Source: AP-15 sp963797115 (GTDB taxonomy: Bacteria; Pseudomonadota; Alphaproteobacteria; ATCC43930; CGMCC-115725). From it: a stretch of DNA of 64,000 nucleotides. The position numbers and the translations under genes are program-made. The notes under the pieces are model-generated. The model was not told the DNA's origin and searched no databases. It saw only the letters and a list, made by a program, of their open reading frames with translations. Below, in pieces: positions 1-8,834 of the stretch. Numbering within the stretch: position 1 is the stretch's first letter; every line of letters begins with the position of its first letter. Location of the stretch: assembly GCA_963797115.1 (NCBI GenBank), contig CAWCOH010000001.1, forward strand, positions 2,418,001 through 2,482,000, read 5' to 3'.

Positions 1-217
1 GCCAGGCGGTACCGCACCCCCCTGTTCCGCCTGTTTTATCAGGTCGAGATCAGGCGTCGCCAACTCCGACAAGGACGATCCGCACCCGCTCAGGGTGTCG
101 ACCCCCGTATAGATATAGTGTGACTATGGCAACTCTCTAGTTGTCAATACCACATGATATCGGGTCAAGCCAGGGTATATAATCTCCAGAGCATCCGACC
201 AGCGAGAGGACCCGGCC
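1..217. other. Upstream region of quinone oxidoreductase; no complete gene
   Basis: No complete gene is visible. On the minus strand a frame stays open from about position 120 to the window edge and reads plausibly (Leu/Glu/Asp-rich, with few rare residues), but it has no ATG or GTG near its beginning, so it could be the 5' part of a gene running out of the window or chance. A TATAAT hexamer at 178-183 could be the -10 element for the plus-strand gene at 218, but no well-spaced -35 is seen. An AGAGGA ribosome-binding site lies just before the ATG at 218. Confidence 0.3.
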
Positions 218-1222
218 ATGCTCGCCAACATTCCCGCGACCCAGACCGTCATCGAGATCACCGCACCCGGAGGACCCGAGATGCTGGTGCCGGCGACGCG
301 GCCGGTGCGCGAGCCCAAGGCGGGAGAGGTGCTGATCCGGATCGCCGGCGCCGGGGTCAACCGCGCCGACTGCCTGCAGCGCATGGGGCGCTACCCGATG
401 CCGCCCGGGGCTCCGGACATTCCCGGTCTCGAATGCTCGGGCACGGTGGTGAAACTGGGCGAGGGTGTCGCGGACTGGCAGGTCGGAGACCCGGTCTGCG
501 GGCTGATGATCGGCGACGGGTATGGCGAATATGCCGCCGTTCCCGCGGTGCAATGCCTGCCGGTGCCGGCTGAAGTCATCAGCCTGGCCGATGCCGGTGG
601 CCTGCCGGAGACGTTCTGCACCGTGTGGACGAACGTGTTCGAGCGCATGCACCTGCAGGCGGGAGAGGTGTTCCTGGTGCAGGGCGGGTCGAGCGGCATC
701 GGCGTCACCACCATCCAGCTCGCCAAGGCGTTCGGCGCCAAGGTCTTGGCCACCGCCGGGTCCGACGAGAAATGCCGGGCGTGCCTGGATTTCGGCGCCG
801 ATGTCGCGATCAACTACCGCAGGCAGGATTTCGTCCAAATCGGCAAGGAGTTCACGCAAGGCCGCGGCGTCGATGCGATCCTCGACATGGTCGGTGGCGA
901 CTACATCCCGCGCCAGCTCGATCTGTTGGCACATGAGGGCCGGCTCTGCTTTGTTGCGCTGATGGGCGGCAGCAGGGTCGAGACCGATTTCGGCCTGATC
1001 CAGCGCAAGCACCTAACGGTAACCGGCTCGACCCTGCGGTCGCGCAGCATTGCCGAGAAGGCCGCGATTATCGCCGCGCTACGAGAAAAGGTCTGGCCGT
1101 TCTGGGAGATGGGCAGGCTGCGTCCGTTCACCTACCGGCAATTCCCGCTGGCCGAGGCTGCAGAAGCTCATCGCTTGATGGAGTTGAGCCGTCACATCGG
1201 CAAGATATTGCTGGTGCCGTGA
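218..1222 (+). CDS. NAD(P)H:quinone oxidoreductase, zinc-independent MDR family (PIG3-like)
   Basis: A 334-residue medium-chain dehydrogenase/reductase. Family members reduce quinones or enone-type substrates with NADPH in the cytoplasm. The GroES-like catalytic domain fills roughly residues 1-125 and contains the NRADCLQRMG motif of the quinone-oxidoreductase branch. The Rossmann nucleotide site GGSSGIGVTT is at about residues 156-165. The cysteine-rich structural-zinc loop of classical alcohol dehydrogenases is absent, which supports the zinc-independent subgroup. Length is typical. The ATG at 218 has an AGAGGA ribosome-binding site. The gene stands alone, upstream of a broken ferritin-like gene. 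Family is confident; the physiological substrate is not. Confidence 0.9.
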   Translation: MLANIPATQTVIEITAPGGPEMLVPATRPVREPKAGEVLIRIAGAGVNRADCLQRMGRYPMPPGAPDIPGLECSGTVVKLGEGVADWQVGDPVCGLMIGDGYGEYAAVPAVQCLPVPAEVISLADAGGLPETFCTVWTNVFERMHLQAGEVFLVQGGSSGIGVTTIQLAKAFGAKVLATAGSDEKCRACLDFGADVAINYRRQDFVQIGKEFTQGRGVDAILDMVGGDYIPRQLDLLAHEGRLCFVALMGGSRVETDFGLIQRKHLTVTGSTLRSRSIAEKAAIIAALREKVWPFWEMGRLRPFTYRQFPLAEAAEAHRLMELSRHIGKILLVP

Positions 1223-1320
1223 GGACAGCCCCGCGGAACGATCTCGCCAGAGAGCAGTTATTGCAAGAGGGCAACCCGTTTCAGGGCAACCCGTTTCCTC
1301 GGATGCTGAAGGAGTACGCA

Positions 1321-1792
1321 ATGGCTGACCTCGACAAAGAGAAAGTCATCGGTCTATTGAATTGCATTCTGGAGCAAGAGTTGGCTGGAGTGGTACGTTA
1401 TACTCACTACTCTCTTCTTGTGTTCGGTCATAACCGAATCCCGATTGTTTCATGGCTGCGGGAGCAGGCCGCAGAGTCGCTGACGCACGCCCAGCAAGCA
1501 GGCGAGATGATCACTCTGCTGGGCGCCTATCCGTCGTTGGCGATCGGCCCGCTGCTCGACAGCCATCAGCACGATATTGGCGCGATGCTGCGGGAATTCG
1601 TTGGAGACGGAAGGCAAGGCGCTCGCCCTCTATCGCGAGCTGCTCCACTGTGCCCAGGGGCGCTCGGTGGCTCTCGAAGAATACGCTCGACAGATGGTCT
1701 ACGCCGAGGAGCTGCATGCGAGCGAGGTGGACAAGATGCTTCGCATACCCGGAGAAGTAGCCGCCTTCCAACCCGTTCGCCGATCCGCGTGA
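1321..1792 (+). pseudogene. Ferritin-like / bacterioferritin-type gene, single frameshift
   Basis: The product starts MADLDKEKVIGLLN at an ATG with a good AAGGAG ribosome-binding site and matches the ferritin-like four-helix fold. The first half (ELAGVVRYTHYSLL, then SLTHAQQAGEMI) and the second half (YARQMVYAEELHASEVDKM) carry the acidic and histidine pattern expected for a diiron site. The halves lie in different frames. The break is near 1600, where one extra T in an AATT stretch turns the expected Arg-Glu-Ser-Leu-Glu into a frame ending as unrelated residues at 1872. Joined, the protein would be about 156 residues, normal for the family, which stores iron or handles oxidative stress. Either a recent one-base mutation or a sequence error. 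Confidence 0.75.
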
Positions 1793-1798
1793 CCGGTT

Positions 1799-3709
1799 CT
1801 AGACGGCCGGCGGCAAGCCGTGGATATATCCGACCGCCGCGCTGCGGCGGTTGCGGTATTGCTTGTCGATAAGCGGGGCGAGGCTGTCCTTGACCTTGTC
1901 GTGCAGCTTTTCCCAGTCGCCGGGATGCTGGAAGTTGCTCATGATATAGGCGAAGCCGTTGAGGTCGTCGACCGCCTGCAGGCCGGTCGACTCCGCCCCC
2001 GCCGGGCAGGAGAGGATGCGCGTCAGCTTGCCGGTGTCGACATTGTAGGCCCACAAAAAGTTGTTGACGTGGGTGCCGCTGTCCTCGCCGATGAACAATG
2101 TCCGCAGGCGCTCGGAAAATTTGAGGTTGTCCGGGTTCGCGACGCGATCGACATCGGCCTTGTTGCCGACCTCGTCCGGGGCCTCGAGGTCTCGGCCGAC
2201 CAGCGCCGGGATAGCGGCCATCGCGACGGGCACCCATTCGCTGTCGATCGCCGCACCAACGCTGTCGCGCTGGCCCGCCCGAAGCGGCTGCTGGTAGGTC
2301 GCCCCGGCTTCGATCGCAGCGACCTTGATACCGCTGGCGCCATCGGCCATCGCTTTTTGGATATAAGACATTGCCAAATAGGCAATCTTATCCTTTGCAT
2401 TGAGGGTTACACCCTCCATCTTGGTGAAAGCCACCGTCCCGCCGGCCTTTGCCGCCCACCGATGGGTCTCGAGAAACGCTGCGGCCTTTTCCATGCCCGG
2501 CTTGAATTTCACCCACTCCGTCTTGCCGCTGTAGGGGATGGCCGTGTAGGTGCTGTCCTGCGGATCGCTGGTCTTGACGTCGACGATATCGGCCGCCTTC
2601 AGCGTGTCGGCGAGCTGGGCGATTTCCGCGCTGGTGGCCTGGCCGAGCTTGACCCATTGCAGATCGAATGCGCCGCCCTGGTCGAGCGCCACGCCCGGCC
2701 GCTGCGTAGCCTTCGCAACGTACAAGGTTCCGGCCGAGAGATCCGAGGGCTTGTCGGCAACAAACATGAATAGCCCGCCATTGGTAAAGTCGTCGCCCAT
2801 GATCACGGTGCGCTGATCAGGCATCACCTGGACCAGCTCGTGTGAGATGCGGCCCAGGCAGTAGTGTTTCTTTATCGTGCCGGTGCCATCGGGATTGACG
2901 ACCACTTCCGGGATATGGCCGTAGTGATAGGGATTGGCCTTGGCGGGGTCGCCGAGCAAATTCTTGCTGAACGCTTGGAACCGGGTGTTCTTGTCGATGG
3001 TCACAGCATCGGGCTCATATTCCTCGCTCGACAGATGCGTATTCCACGGCGACAGGCTGGCGCCGCAGGTAATCCACAGCCCGTGCGCCTTGCTGGTATC
3101 GACAGTGTGGTATTTGACGAGCTTCAGCGCGCCGGTGGTTTTGTCCTGGTCGAGAGTGAGCACCGCGATCGGCGACGGCAGCTGGGCGTACATCTTCGCG
3201 TCTTTCGCATCCCGCGTCGCGTACTCGAACTGAACGACTGCGAAGAGGGGGTTCCCCTTGACGCCCGGCACACTGGCGCCCGGCAGCTGGAGCAGAGAAT
3301 AGCCGTCCGGACAGTCGGAGAAGAACTGCGTCGGGGTTTCGGCGGACGGATCCATAATCGGCTTGCCGTTGATGTCGTAATAGCCGCCGGCCAAGATCGT
3401 GCCGCCTTTGCCGTCCGGTACCTGGTCGCCGGTTAGGAACAGTGGCTGATAATCGAGCTTGAAACTCTGCTGCGAGCCGTCAGTGTAGGTCACAACGAGG
3501 CTCGACCCGACAGTGGTCGTCGCCCGCGCGGCCGGCGTGTCCGGCGCCGGCATGCCGATGAACTCCGCCGATTTGGCAGCGGGAGTGGCGGCGCCCGCAG
3601 CGCTTCCGCCGAGTGCCGACACTGTTGTGAACCCCGCCACTGGAATAAGCGGTGTCCCGGCCAGCATCCGAAGTACGGCGCGGCGTGAGGCATCGGGAAA
3701 ATTCGTCAT
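1799..3709 (-). CDS. PhoX/DUF839 family protein, Tat-exported
   Basis: A 636-residue protein of the PhoX-like DUF839 family, which includes calcium- and iron-dependent alkaline phosphatases and related beta-propeller proteins. The N-terminus has a twin-arginine signal (SRRAVLRMLAGT) followed by a hydrophobic stretch and an Ala-rich cleavage region ending near residue 45, so it should be exported folded to the periplasm. The body contains family blocks such as ISHELVQVMPDQRTVIMGDD and a C-terminal FIGEDSGTHVNNFLWAYNVD segment with acidic metal-binding candidates. The start is the first ATG. It stands alone; its 3' end faces the broken ferritin-like gene. Phosphatase activity is inferred only from the family. 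Confidence 0.85.
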   Translation of the reverse strand: MTNFPDASRRAVLRMLAGTPLIPVAGFTTVSALGGSAAGAATPAAKSAEFIGMPAPDTPAARATTTVGSSLVVTYTDGSQQSFKLDYQPLFLTGDQVPDGKGGTILAGGYYDINGKPIMDPSAETPTQFFSDCPDGYSLLQLPGASVPGVKGNPLFAVVQFEYATRDAKDAKMYAQLPSPIAVLTLDQDKTTGALKLVKYHTVDTSKAHGLWITCGASLSPWNTHLSSEEYEPDAVTIDKNTRFQAFSKNLLGDPAKANPYHYGHIPEVVVNPDGTGTIKKHYCLGRISHELVQVMPDQRTVIMGDDFTNGGLFMFVADKPSDLSAGTLYVAKATQRPGVALDQGGAFDLQWVKLGQATSAEIAQLADTLKAADIVDVKTSDPQDSTYTAIPYSGKTEWVKFKPGMEKAAAFLETHRWAAKAGGTVAFTKMEGVTLNAKDKIAYLAMSYIQKAMADGASGIKVAAIEAGATYQQPLRAGQRDSVGAAIDSEWVPVAMAAIPALVGRDLEAPDEVGNKADVDRVANPDNLKFSERLRTLFIGEDSGTHVNNFLWAYNVDTGKLTRILSCPAGAESTGLQAVDDLNGFAYIMSNFQHPGDWEKLHDKVKDSLAPLIDKQYRNRRSAAVGYIHGLPPAV

Positions 3710-3973
3710 ATCACCAGTCCGGGTTGGCTCGAAATTCGCGCTGCGGTGCTCAACCGCACCACCGAGTGCGAGGGTATAGCGAGAGTGTGACGGTTTTTTT
3801 GCAGTCCAACGGCGGCTGGGCTGATCCGCCGCGCCTCGCCGATTTCATAGCGCTCGGTCTCGAAGCGCCGCATGACGACACGACCCGGCGTCGACATTTT
3901 GGGGGAGTATTAGGTGACAGCTAGCCACCGGACAGCGCGTGCCTAAATCACCGTCATCGCGCACGAGCTCCGC
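3710..3973. other. Intergenic region, nothing recognised
   Basis: This 264-base gap lies between the start of the PhoX-like gene and the end of the DUF2726 gene, both on the minus strand. A run of seven T residues lies near 3791-3797. It should contain the PhoX-like promoter. No convincing gene, repeat or terminator was found. Confidence 0.3.
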
Positions 3974-4660
3974 CTACGACTTCGGGCTCCGGGACCAGGG
4001 TCCGGGAACGAATACGGGCGGGCGAGCCAGGTGCCGGGCCGGGTCCTGCGTCGGCACATCACAGGGCACCGCTCGGACCTGCCAAGCGAGCTGCTCGCGC
4101 ACGCGTGATCGGATTTGCTCGGCGCTATCGGTCGCGGTGATTTCGACGTAGCGTACGCCGGCCTTGCGGAGGGCTTCCTTCTTGATCGCGTCCCGGGCTG
4201 CCGCGGTGCCCTGGTAATGCCCATCGCCCTGATATTCGACAGCCGCTATCGGCCAGCCACCCTCATCCACGATGAGCATGTCGACCCGCTTGCTATTGAT
4301 CGAGCGAAAGGCGTCCTCATCGGGCGAGGTGAGGACTTCCCCGAGGCAAGTTTGCGCGAAGACGCGGTAACCGCGACGCGCTGCTGCTATATCGGCTTCG
4401 ATAATCTTAAAGGCTTGATATTCGGAGCGATTAAGCAGCCTTCGCTTTTCGAATGAGCCCGCCATTACGGCGTTCAGTTGTTGGTCAGCCTCTTGCAGGT
4501 TGGATGGCGAGGTTTTTTCAGACCGGAGTGGCCCGCGATAAAAGCGACGCCGAGGCGGAACGGACAAGGGCCGCCGTGGGCGAGCAGTCACATAATAAAT
4601 AAGCGTGAGCCATGCGGCAGCGGAGATAAGTATGAGGCCGTAGACGGCATCCCCTGGCAT
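3974..4660 (-). CDS. DUF2726 domain protein with N-terminal membrane anchor
   Basis: A 228-residue protein. Residues 6-25 form one hydrophobic membrane segment, followed by a basic stretch. From about residue 65 to 190 it matches DUF2726, a PD-(D/E)XK-like fold found in many proteobacterial membrane-anchored proteins. The blocks VDMLIVDEGGWPIAAVEYQG and YQGTAAARDAIKKEALRKAG contain the Asp, Glu-x-Gln and Lys positions expected of this nuclease-like core. The role is unknown; a DNA- or RNA-directed activity is only suggested by the fold. The start is the ATG at 4660. Upstream (4661-4825) nothing is recognised. Confidence 0.75.
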   Translation of the reverse strand: MPGDAVYGLILISAAAWLTLIYYVTARPRRPLSVPPRRRFYRGPLRSEKTSPSNLQEADQQLNAVMAGSFEKRRLLNRSEYQAFKIIEADIAAARRGYRVFAQTCLGEVLTSPDEDAFRSINSKRVDMLIVDEGGWPIAAVEYQGDGHYQGTAAARDAIKKEALRKAGVRYVEITATDSAEQIRSRVREQLAWQVRAVPCDVPTQDPARHLARPPVFVPGPWSRSPKS

Positions 4661-4825
4661 AGAGCGCTACTTGTCGCTTCGGTCAGTTGTTGCCGTTGAG
4701 TTCGATAGCTCCAGGCGCGAATGATCAGAATATCGTCGAACCGTTACCGATTTGTTGATCGCAGTTGTCAGTATCGAACCGGCGTTCACCGTGCTCGACC
4801 TGCATGATCGGCTCGTGTCCGGTCA

Positions 4826-5080
4826 GGCGGCGAGGCGGCGTTTTTGGATCAGTGAGAGGATTTCGGCGGCGGCTTGAGGGATGTTGGTACCGGGGCCGTA
4901 GATCGCGCTGACACCAGCCTGCTTCAGAAAATCGCAGTCCTTGGGGATGACGCCGTCGACGACGAGACTATAGCCCGCTCCCCCCGCGCTTCAGCGCCTC
5001 GATCAATGCCGGGAGTAAGGTCCTGCGCCCGGCGGCGGGGCTCGACACGCCGAAGGAAGCCCTCATCGCCCTCATTCACG
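4826..5080 (-). pseudogene. Remnant of a second methylmalonyl-CoA mutase C-terminus
   Basis: Read on the minus strand, 4826 to about 5055 is clearly similar, base by base, to the 3' end of the intact mutase gene (6655 to about 6890). It includes the coding for the terminal Ile-Gln-Lys-Arg region, the Gly-Pro-Gly-Thr-Asn-Ile-Pro block and the Lys-Lys-Ala-Gly segment. An extra base near 4975 breaks the frame. After about 5055 the similarity seems to jump to a part matching about 7100-7125, which suggests an internal deletion. Nothing upstream resembles the rest of a mutase, because the luciferase-like gene begins there on the other strand. This is a decayed copy of a cobalamin-binding domain. 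Confidence 0.7.
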
Positions 5081-5157
5081 GAACACTCCTCCGCGCCCAT
5101 TTCCCCAATTCCCTGGCCGAGGTACTGTCAGTGCAACAAAACCCAAGCGAGAGTGAG

Positions 5158-6084
5158 ATGGCTGAGCGGCTGGGCCTCGGGATCATTCCCGGCGCGGGGT
5201 GGCGCGCCGCCGAGATCAGGACGATCGCGTTCGAGGCCGAAGAGGCCGGCTTCGACGCGATCTTTACCGCCGAAGTCAACAGCGACGCGCTCGCGACGGC
5301 GCAGCTGATGGCCGAAGCAACCCAACAGATCAAAGTGGGCACGTGGATCGCCAGCATCCACATGCGCCACTCCTACGCCGCTGCCAAGGCCGCGAGCCTG
5401 ATCGCCGATGCCACCGGGGGACGGATGATCCTCGGTCTCGGCGTGAGCCACCAGCCCGTGAACGCTGCCCTCGGCGCCGAGATGGCGTCACCGCTCGGGG
5501 CATTGCGTCATTACACGACCGAGGTCGCGGGTTGGCTGCGCGGGGAGGGTCCGGCGACGCACCTGCCTCAGCAACCGGCGCCCGTTCAGGTGCCGATTTA
5601 TCTCGCGGCAATGACCTCGCCGACCGTAGAATTGGCCGGCGAGTTCGCAGACGGCATGATGCCCTTTATGTGGTCGGCAGCACGCGTCACGCGGAGCAAG
5701 GTGTGGGCCGCGCGCGGGCGCGCCAAGGCGCCGGGCCGCAGCCCGCTCGACATCGCACACGGCATACCGACCTTTATCGGCGACGACATTGAGGAGATGC
5801 GCAACGCCGCCCGCGCCAACCTCGCCTTGTTCACCACCTTTCCCTTCTACCAGCGTATGTTTCGCGCCAGCGGCTTTGCCGAAGAGGCGGCGCAGGCCGA
5901 AGCGGGTGCCGGGGGCGCCTCGCTGAGCGACCGGCTGCTCGACGCGGTCTGCCTGATCGGCCCGATCTCGCGGTGCCACGAACAGCTCGCGGCGTTTCGC
6001 GCCGCCGGCGTCGATCTGCCGATCCTCTCCCCGCCGATCGGGGCCGAGGGAGCGCGTGGGGTCATCCGCGCCTTCCGGCGGTAA
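5158..6084 (+). CDS. LLM class flavin-dependent oxidoreductase (luciferase-like)
   Basis: About 308 residues, from MAERLGLGIIPGAGW. The protein matches the luciferase-like monooxygenase TIM barrel, which uses FMN or F420. Supporting blocks are AGFDAIFTAEVNSDALATAQ, IKVGTWIA, ATGGRMILGLGVSH and PIYLAAMTSPTVELAGEFAD. A GTG at 5131 would add nine residues, but the ATG at 5158 fits the family start better and is preceded by purine-rich sequence. The 3' end, including the stop codon, lies in a 37-base sequence that is repeated immediately downstream. The gene follows a mutase remnant and precedes a toxin-antitoxin pair. Substrate unknown. Confidence 0.85.
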   Translation: MAERLGLGIIPGAGWRAAEIRTIAFEAEEAGFDAIFTAEVNSDALATAQLMAEATQQIKVGTWIASIHMRHSYAAAKAASLIADATGGRMILGLGVSHQPVNAALGAEMASPLGALRHYTTEVAGWLRGEGPATHLPQQPAPVQVPIYLAAMTSPTVELAGEFADGMMPFMWSAARVTRSKVWAARGRAKAPGRSPLDIAHGIPTFIGDDIEEMRNAARANLALFTTFPFYQRMFRASGFAEEAAQAEAGAGGASLSDRLLDAVCLIGPISRCHEQLAAFRAAGVDLPILSPPIGAEGARGVIRAFRR

Positions 6085-6126
6085 ACACTAGCGCGTGGGG
6101 TCATCCGCGCCTTCCGGCGGTAAACA
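6051..6126. repeat. Tandem 37-bp perfect direct duplication over a stop codon
   Basis: Bases 6051-6087 and 6090-6126 are identical over 37 bp, with two bases between copies (period 39). The first copy encodes the last residues (Arg-Gly-Val-Ile-Arg-Ala-Phe-Arg-Arg) and stop of the luciferase-like gene. The second copy is noncoding and lies directly upstream of the antitoxin start. Confidence 0.95.
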
Positions 6127-6141
6127 AGAGTGAAAACGAAC

Positions 6142-6411
6142 ATGAGCAGCAAAACGATTTCAGTGAATGTCCCCGAGGAAATGCTTCCGGAAATTGACGA
6201 GGCAGCACGGCACGAGAAGCGGAGCCGTTCCGAGTTCATCCGCGAAGCGCTGCGGCGCTACCTATCCTACGGGCGCGGTCGGTTGATCCCGCTCGACGAT
6301 ACCCGCCCGGACGAGATCGAAGCAATCGAACGCGCGCGCGCGGAGTTCGCCCGCGGGGATTTTGTTCGCCTCGAAGATCTCCAGCGTGAACTGGGACTTC
6401 CGTCTAAGTAA
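6142..6411 (+). CDS. Ribbon-helix-helix (CopG-like) antitoxin
   Basis: An 89-residue protein whose first 45 residues form a ribbon-helix-helix DNA-binding domain: a short strand (KTISVNVPEEML) followed by two helices (EIDEAARHEKRSRSEFIREALRRYL). The C-terminal half is acidic and charged, as expected of a segment that wraps the toxin. A GTG at 6130 would add four residues; the ATG at 6142 is the more likely start. The downstream RelE-like gene overlaps its 3' end. By family, the protein should neutralise the toxin and repress the operon by binding upstream, where the 37-bp duplication lies. Confidence 0.85.
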   Translation: MSSKTISVNVPEEMLPEIDEAARHEKRSRSEFIREALRRYLSYGRGRLIPLDDTRPDEIEAIERARAEFARGDFVRLEDLQRELGLPSK

Positions 6412-6646
6412 GGCGGCCGAACGGGCTCTTCGTTCGCTTCAGACAAGAGATCGCCAGCGGATCAACGCCGCGCTCAATGAAATGAAGAGCGATCCGTTCG
6501 CCGGCGACGTTACAGCTCTTAAAGGTCAGTACCGGGAATTGTTCCGGCGTCGTGTCGGTTCGTGGCGCCTTATTTTTGAACTCGACGCCCGGAGCCGTGT
6601 TGTAATGGTGCACGACATCTTACGCCGAACCTCTGGCACCTATTAG
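6386..6646 (+). CDS. RelE/ParE-family toxin
   Basis: About 86 residues starting at a GTG (VNWDFRLSKAAERAL) that overlaps the antitoxin 3' end by 26 bases; a TTG at 6362 is an alternative. The sequence matches the RelE/ParE fold: an N-terminal strand and helices (SLQTRDRQRINAALNEM), the segment ALKGQYRELFRRRVGSWRLI and a final VVMVHDILRR strand. RelE members cut mRNA in the ribosome and ParE members poison gyrase; the Arg-rich core and terminal strand suggest the RelE side, but this is not decisive. It ends six bases before the convergent mutase gene. Confidence 0.85.
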   Translation: MNWDFRLSKAAERALRSLQTRDRQRINAALNEMKSDPFAGDVTALKGQYRELFRRRVGSWRLIFELDARSRVVMVHDILRRTSGTY

Positions 6647-6652
6647 TTGACC

Positions 6653-8809
6653 TCACGCCGCCAGCCGCTGTTTTTGGATCAGCGACAGGATCTCGGCGGC
6701 GGCGCGGGGGATGTTGGTGCCGGGACCGTAGATTGCGCTGGCCCCGGCCTTCTTTAAGAATTCGTAATCCTTGGGCGGGATCACGCCGCCGACGACGACG
6801 AGAATGTCGCCGGCACCCTCGCGCTTCAGCGCCTCGATCAATGATGGGACGAGGGTCTTGTGGCCGGCGGCCTGGCTGGAGACGCCGACGATGTGGACGT
6901 CGTTCTCGACGGCCTGGCGGGCGGCCTCTTCCGAGGTCTGGAACAAGGGCCCGATATCGACGTCGAAGCCGATATCGGCAAAGGCGGTGGCGATGATCTT
7001 GGCGCCGCGATCGTGGCCGTCCTGGCCCAATTTGGCGACCAGCATGCGCGGCCGGCGGCCCTCCTCGCGGGCAAAGGCGGCGATTTCGCGCTGCACCCGG
7101 CGAAACCCCTCGTCGCCCTCATATTGGCCGCCATAGACACCCGAGACCGCGCGGATCTGGGCGCGGTGGCGGGTGAACACCTTTTCGAGCGCGTCGGAGA
7201 TCTCGCCGACCGTCGCCCGCGCCCGCGTCGCGTTGATTGCCAATGCCAACAGATTCCCCTTTCCGCTCGCCGCCGCTTCGGTCAGTGCGGTAAGCGCGGC
7301 GTTGACCCGGCCCGCATCGCGCAGCCGGCGAATGCGATCGAGGCGCTCCACCTGCGCCGCCCGCACCGCGCTATTGTCGACATCGAGCAGCTCCACCGCA
7401 GTCGCCTCGCTCGAGCGGTATTTGTTGACCCCGACGATGGTCTCCTCACCGCGGTCGATGCGGGCCTGGCGTCGGGCGGCGGCTTCCTCGATGCGCAATT
7501 TCGGCATCCCGGCCTCGACCGCCTTGGTCATGCCGCCCATGGCCTCGACCTCGTCGATCAAAGCCATCGCCGCCGCGGCGATCGAGTGGGTCAGACGCTC
7601 GACGTAATAGCTCCCGCCGAGCGGATCGACGACATGCGGAATGCCGGTCTCCTCGGCGAGGATCAATTGCGTGTTGCGGGCGACGCGCATCGAGGCTGGG
7701 CTCGGTAGGGCCAGCGCCTCGTCGAAGGAGTTGGTGTGCAGCGATTGGGTGCCGCCGAGCACCCCGGCGAGCGCCTCCAATGTCGTGCGGATGATGTTGT
7801 TGTGCGGGTCCTGCTCGGTCAGGCTCACCCCGGAGGTCTGGCAATGCATGCGCAAGGCGAGGCTCGCCGGGTTCTGAGGCGCGAATTGCTGCATCAGCCG
7901 CGCCCATAATACCCGCGCGGCGCGCAGTTTCGCGATCTCCATGAAGAAGTTCATGCCGATCCCGAAGAAGAACGACAAACGCGGCGCGAATTCGTCGATC
8001 TTGAGGCCGCGCGACAGCGCGGCTCGGACATATTCGAGCCCGTCGGCCAAGGTAAAAGCGAGCTCCTGGACCGAAGTCGCCCCGGCCTCTTCCATGTGAT
8101 AGCCGGAGATCGAGATCGAATTGAACTTCGGCATGTAACGGGCGATGTATTCGATGATGTCGGCGACGATCCGCATCGACGGTCCGGGCGGGTAGATATA
8201 GGTGTTGCGGACCATGAATTCTTTGAGGATGTCGTTCTGGATCGTGCCGGTGAGCTTGTCTTGCGCGGCACCCTGCTCCTCGGCGGCGACGATGTAGCCG
8301 GCGAGCACCGGCAGGACCGCGCCGTTCATCGTCATTGACACGCTCATCCGGTCGAGCGGGATGCCGTCGAACAGGATCTTCATGTCCTCGACCGAGTTGA
8401 TCGCCACCCCCGCCTTGCCGACATCGCCGACGACGCGCGGATGGTCGCTGTCGTAGCCGCGATGGGTCGCGAGATCGAAGGCGATCGACAGCCCCATCTG
8501 GCCGGCCGCCAAATTCGCACGGTAAAACCGGTTCGACTCCTCGGCCGTCGAAAAGCCGGAATATTGCCGGATCGTCCACGGCCGGTTAGCGTACATTGTC
8601 GCGCGCGGACCGCGCAAATAGGGCGGGAACCCGGGCAGCTCGCCGCTTTCGATGCCGGCGAGATCTTCGGCGGTGTAGAGCGGTTTGATGCGGATCCCTT
8701 CCGGCGTCCGCCAATCGAGGCTGTCGAGCGGTTTGTCCTTGAGCTCCGCACGCGCCAGACGCGACCACTCTTCCAAGGAAGTTGCCGGAAACCCGTTCTC
8801 GTCCGCCAT
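6653..8809 (-). CDS. scpA: Methylmalonyl-CoA mutase, adenosylcobalamin-dependent
   Basis: A 718-residue enzyme interconverting methylmalonyl-CoA and succinyl-CoA in propionate and branched-chain metabolism. The substrate-binding TIM barrel fills about residues 1-560 (RPWTIRQYSGFSTAEESNRF, SISGYHMEEAGA, CQTSGVSLTEQDPHNNI). The C-terminal B12 domain begins near residue 589 and carries the DxHxxG motif as DGHDRG at 597-602, with His599 as the expected cobalt ligand. Length matches single-chain Sbm/ScpA-type enzymes, and no small-subunit gene or MeaB chaperone is adjacent. The start is the ATG at 8809. A decayed copy of its 3' end lies at 4826-5080. Confidence 0.95.
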   Translation of the reverse strand: MADENGFPATSLEEWSRLARAELKDKPLDSLDWRTPEGIRIKPLYTAEDLAGIESGELPGFPPYLRGPRATMYANRPWTIRQYSGFSTAEESNRFYRANLAAGQMGLSIAFDLATHRGYDSDHPRVVGDVGKAGVAINSVEDMKILFDGIPLDRMSVSMTMNGAVLPVLAGYIVAAEEQGAAQDKLTGTIQNDILKEFMVRNTYIYPPGPSMRIVADIIEYIARYMPKFNSISISGYHMEEAGATSVQELAFTLADGLEYVRAALSRGLKIDEFAPRLSFFFGIGMNFFMEIAKLRAARVLWARLMQQFAPQNPASLALRMHCQTSGVSLTEQDPHNNIIRTTLEALAGVLGGTQSLHTNSFDEALALPSPASMRVARNTQLILAEETGIPHVVDPLGGSYYVERLTHSIAAAAMALIDEVEAMGGMTKAVEAGMPKLRIEEAAARRQARIDRGEETIVGVNKYRSSEATAVELLDVDNSAVRAAQVERLDRIRRLRDAGRVNAALTALTEAAASGKGNLLALAINATRARATVGEISDALEKVFTRHRAQIRAVSGVYGGQYEGDEGFRRVQREIAAFAREEGRRPRMLVAKLGQDGHDRGAKIIATAFADIGFDVDIGPLFQTSEEAARQAVENDVHIVGVSSQAAGHKTLVPSLIEALKREGAGDILVVVGGVIPPKDYEFLKKAGASAIYGPGTNIPRAAAEILSLIQKQRLAA

Positions 8810-8834
8810 CGTTCACTCCAGCGCGCGCGGAAAA

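Noticed and set aside
1820..2773. Long plus-strand frame opposite the PhoX-like gene
   Set aside because: Its residues mirror the codon structure of the opposite gene, are rich in Arg/Val/Gly and match no family; the PhoX-like frame has a signal peptide and family motifs.
6860..7708. 282-codon frame opposite the mutase gene
   Set aside because: A shadow of the mutase coding strand, typical of high-GC DNA; no ribosome-binding site or recognisable domain.
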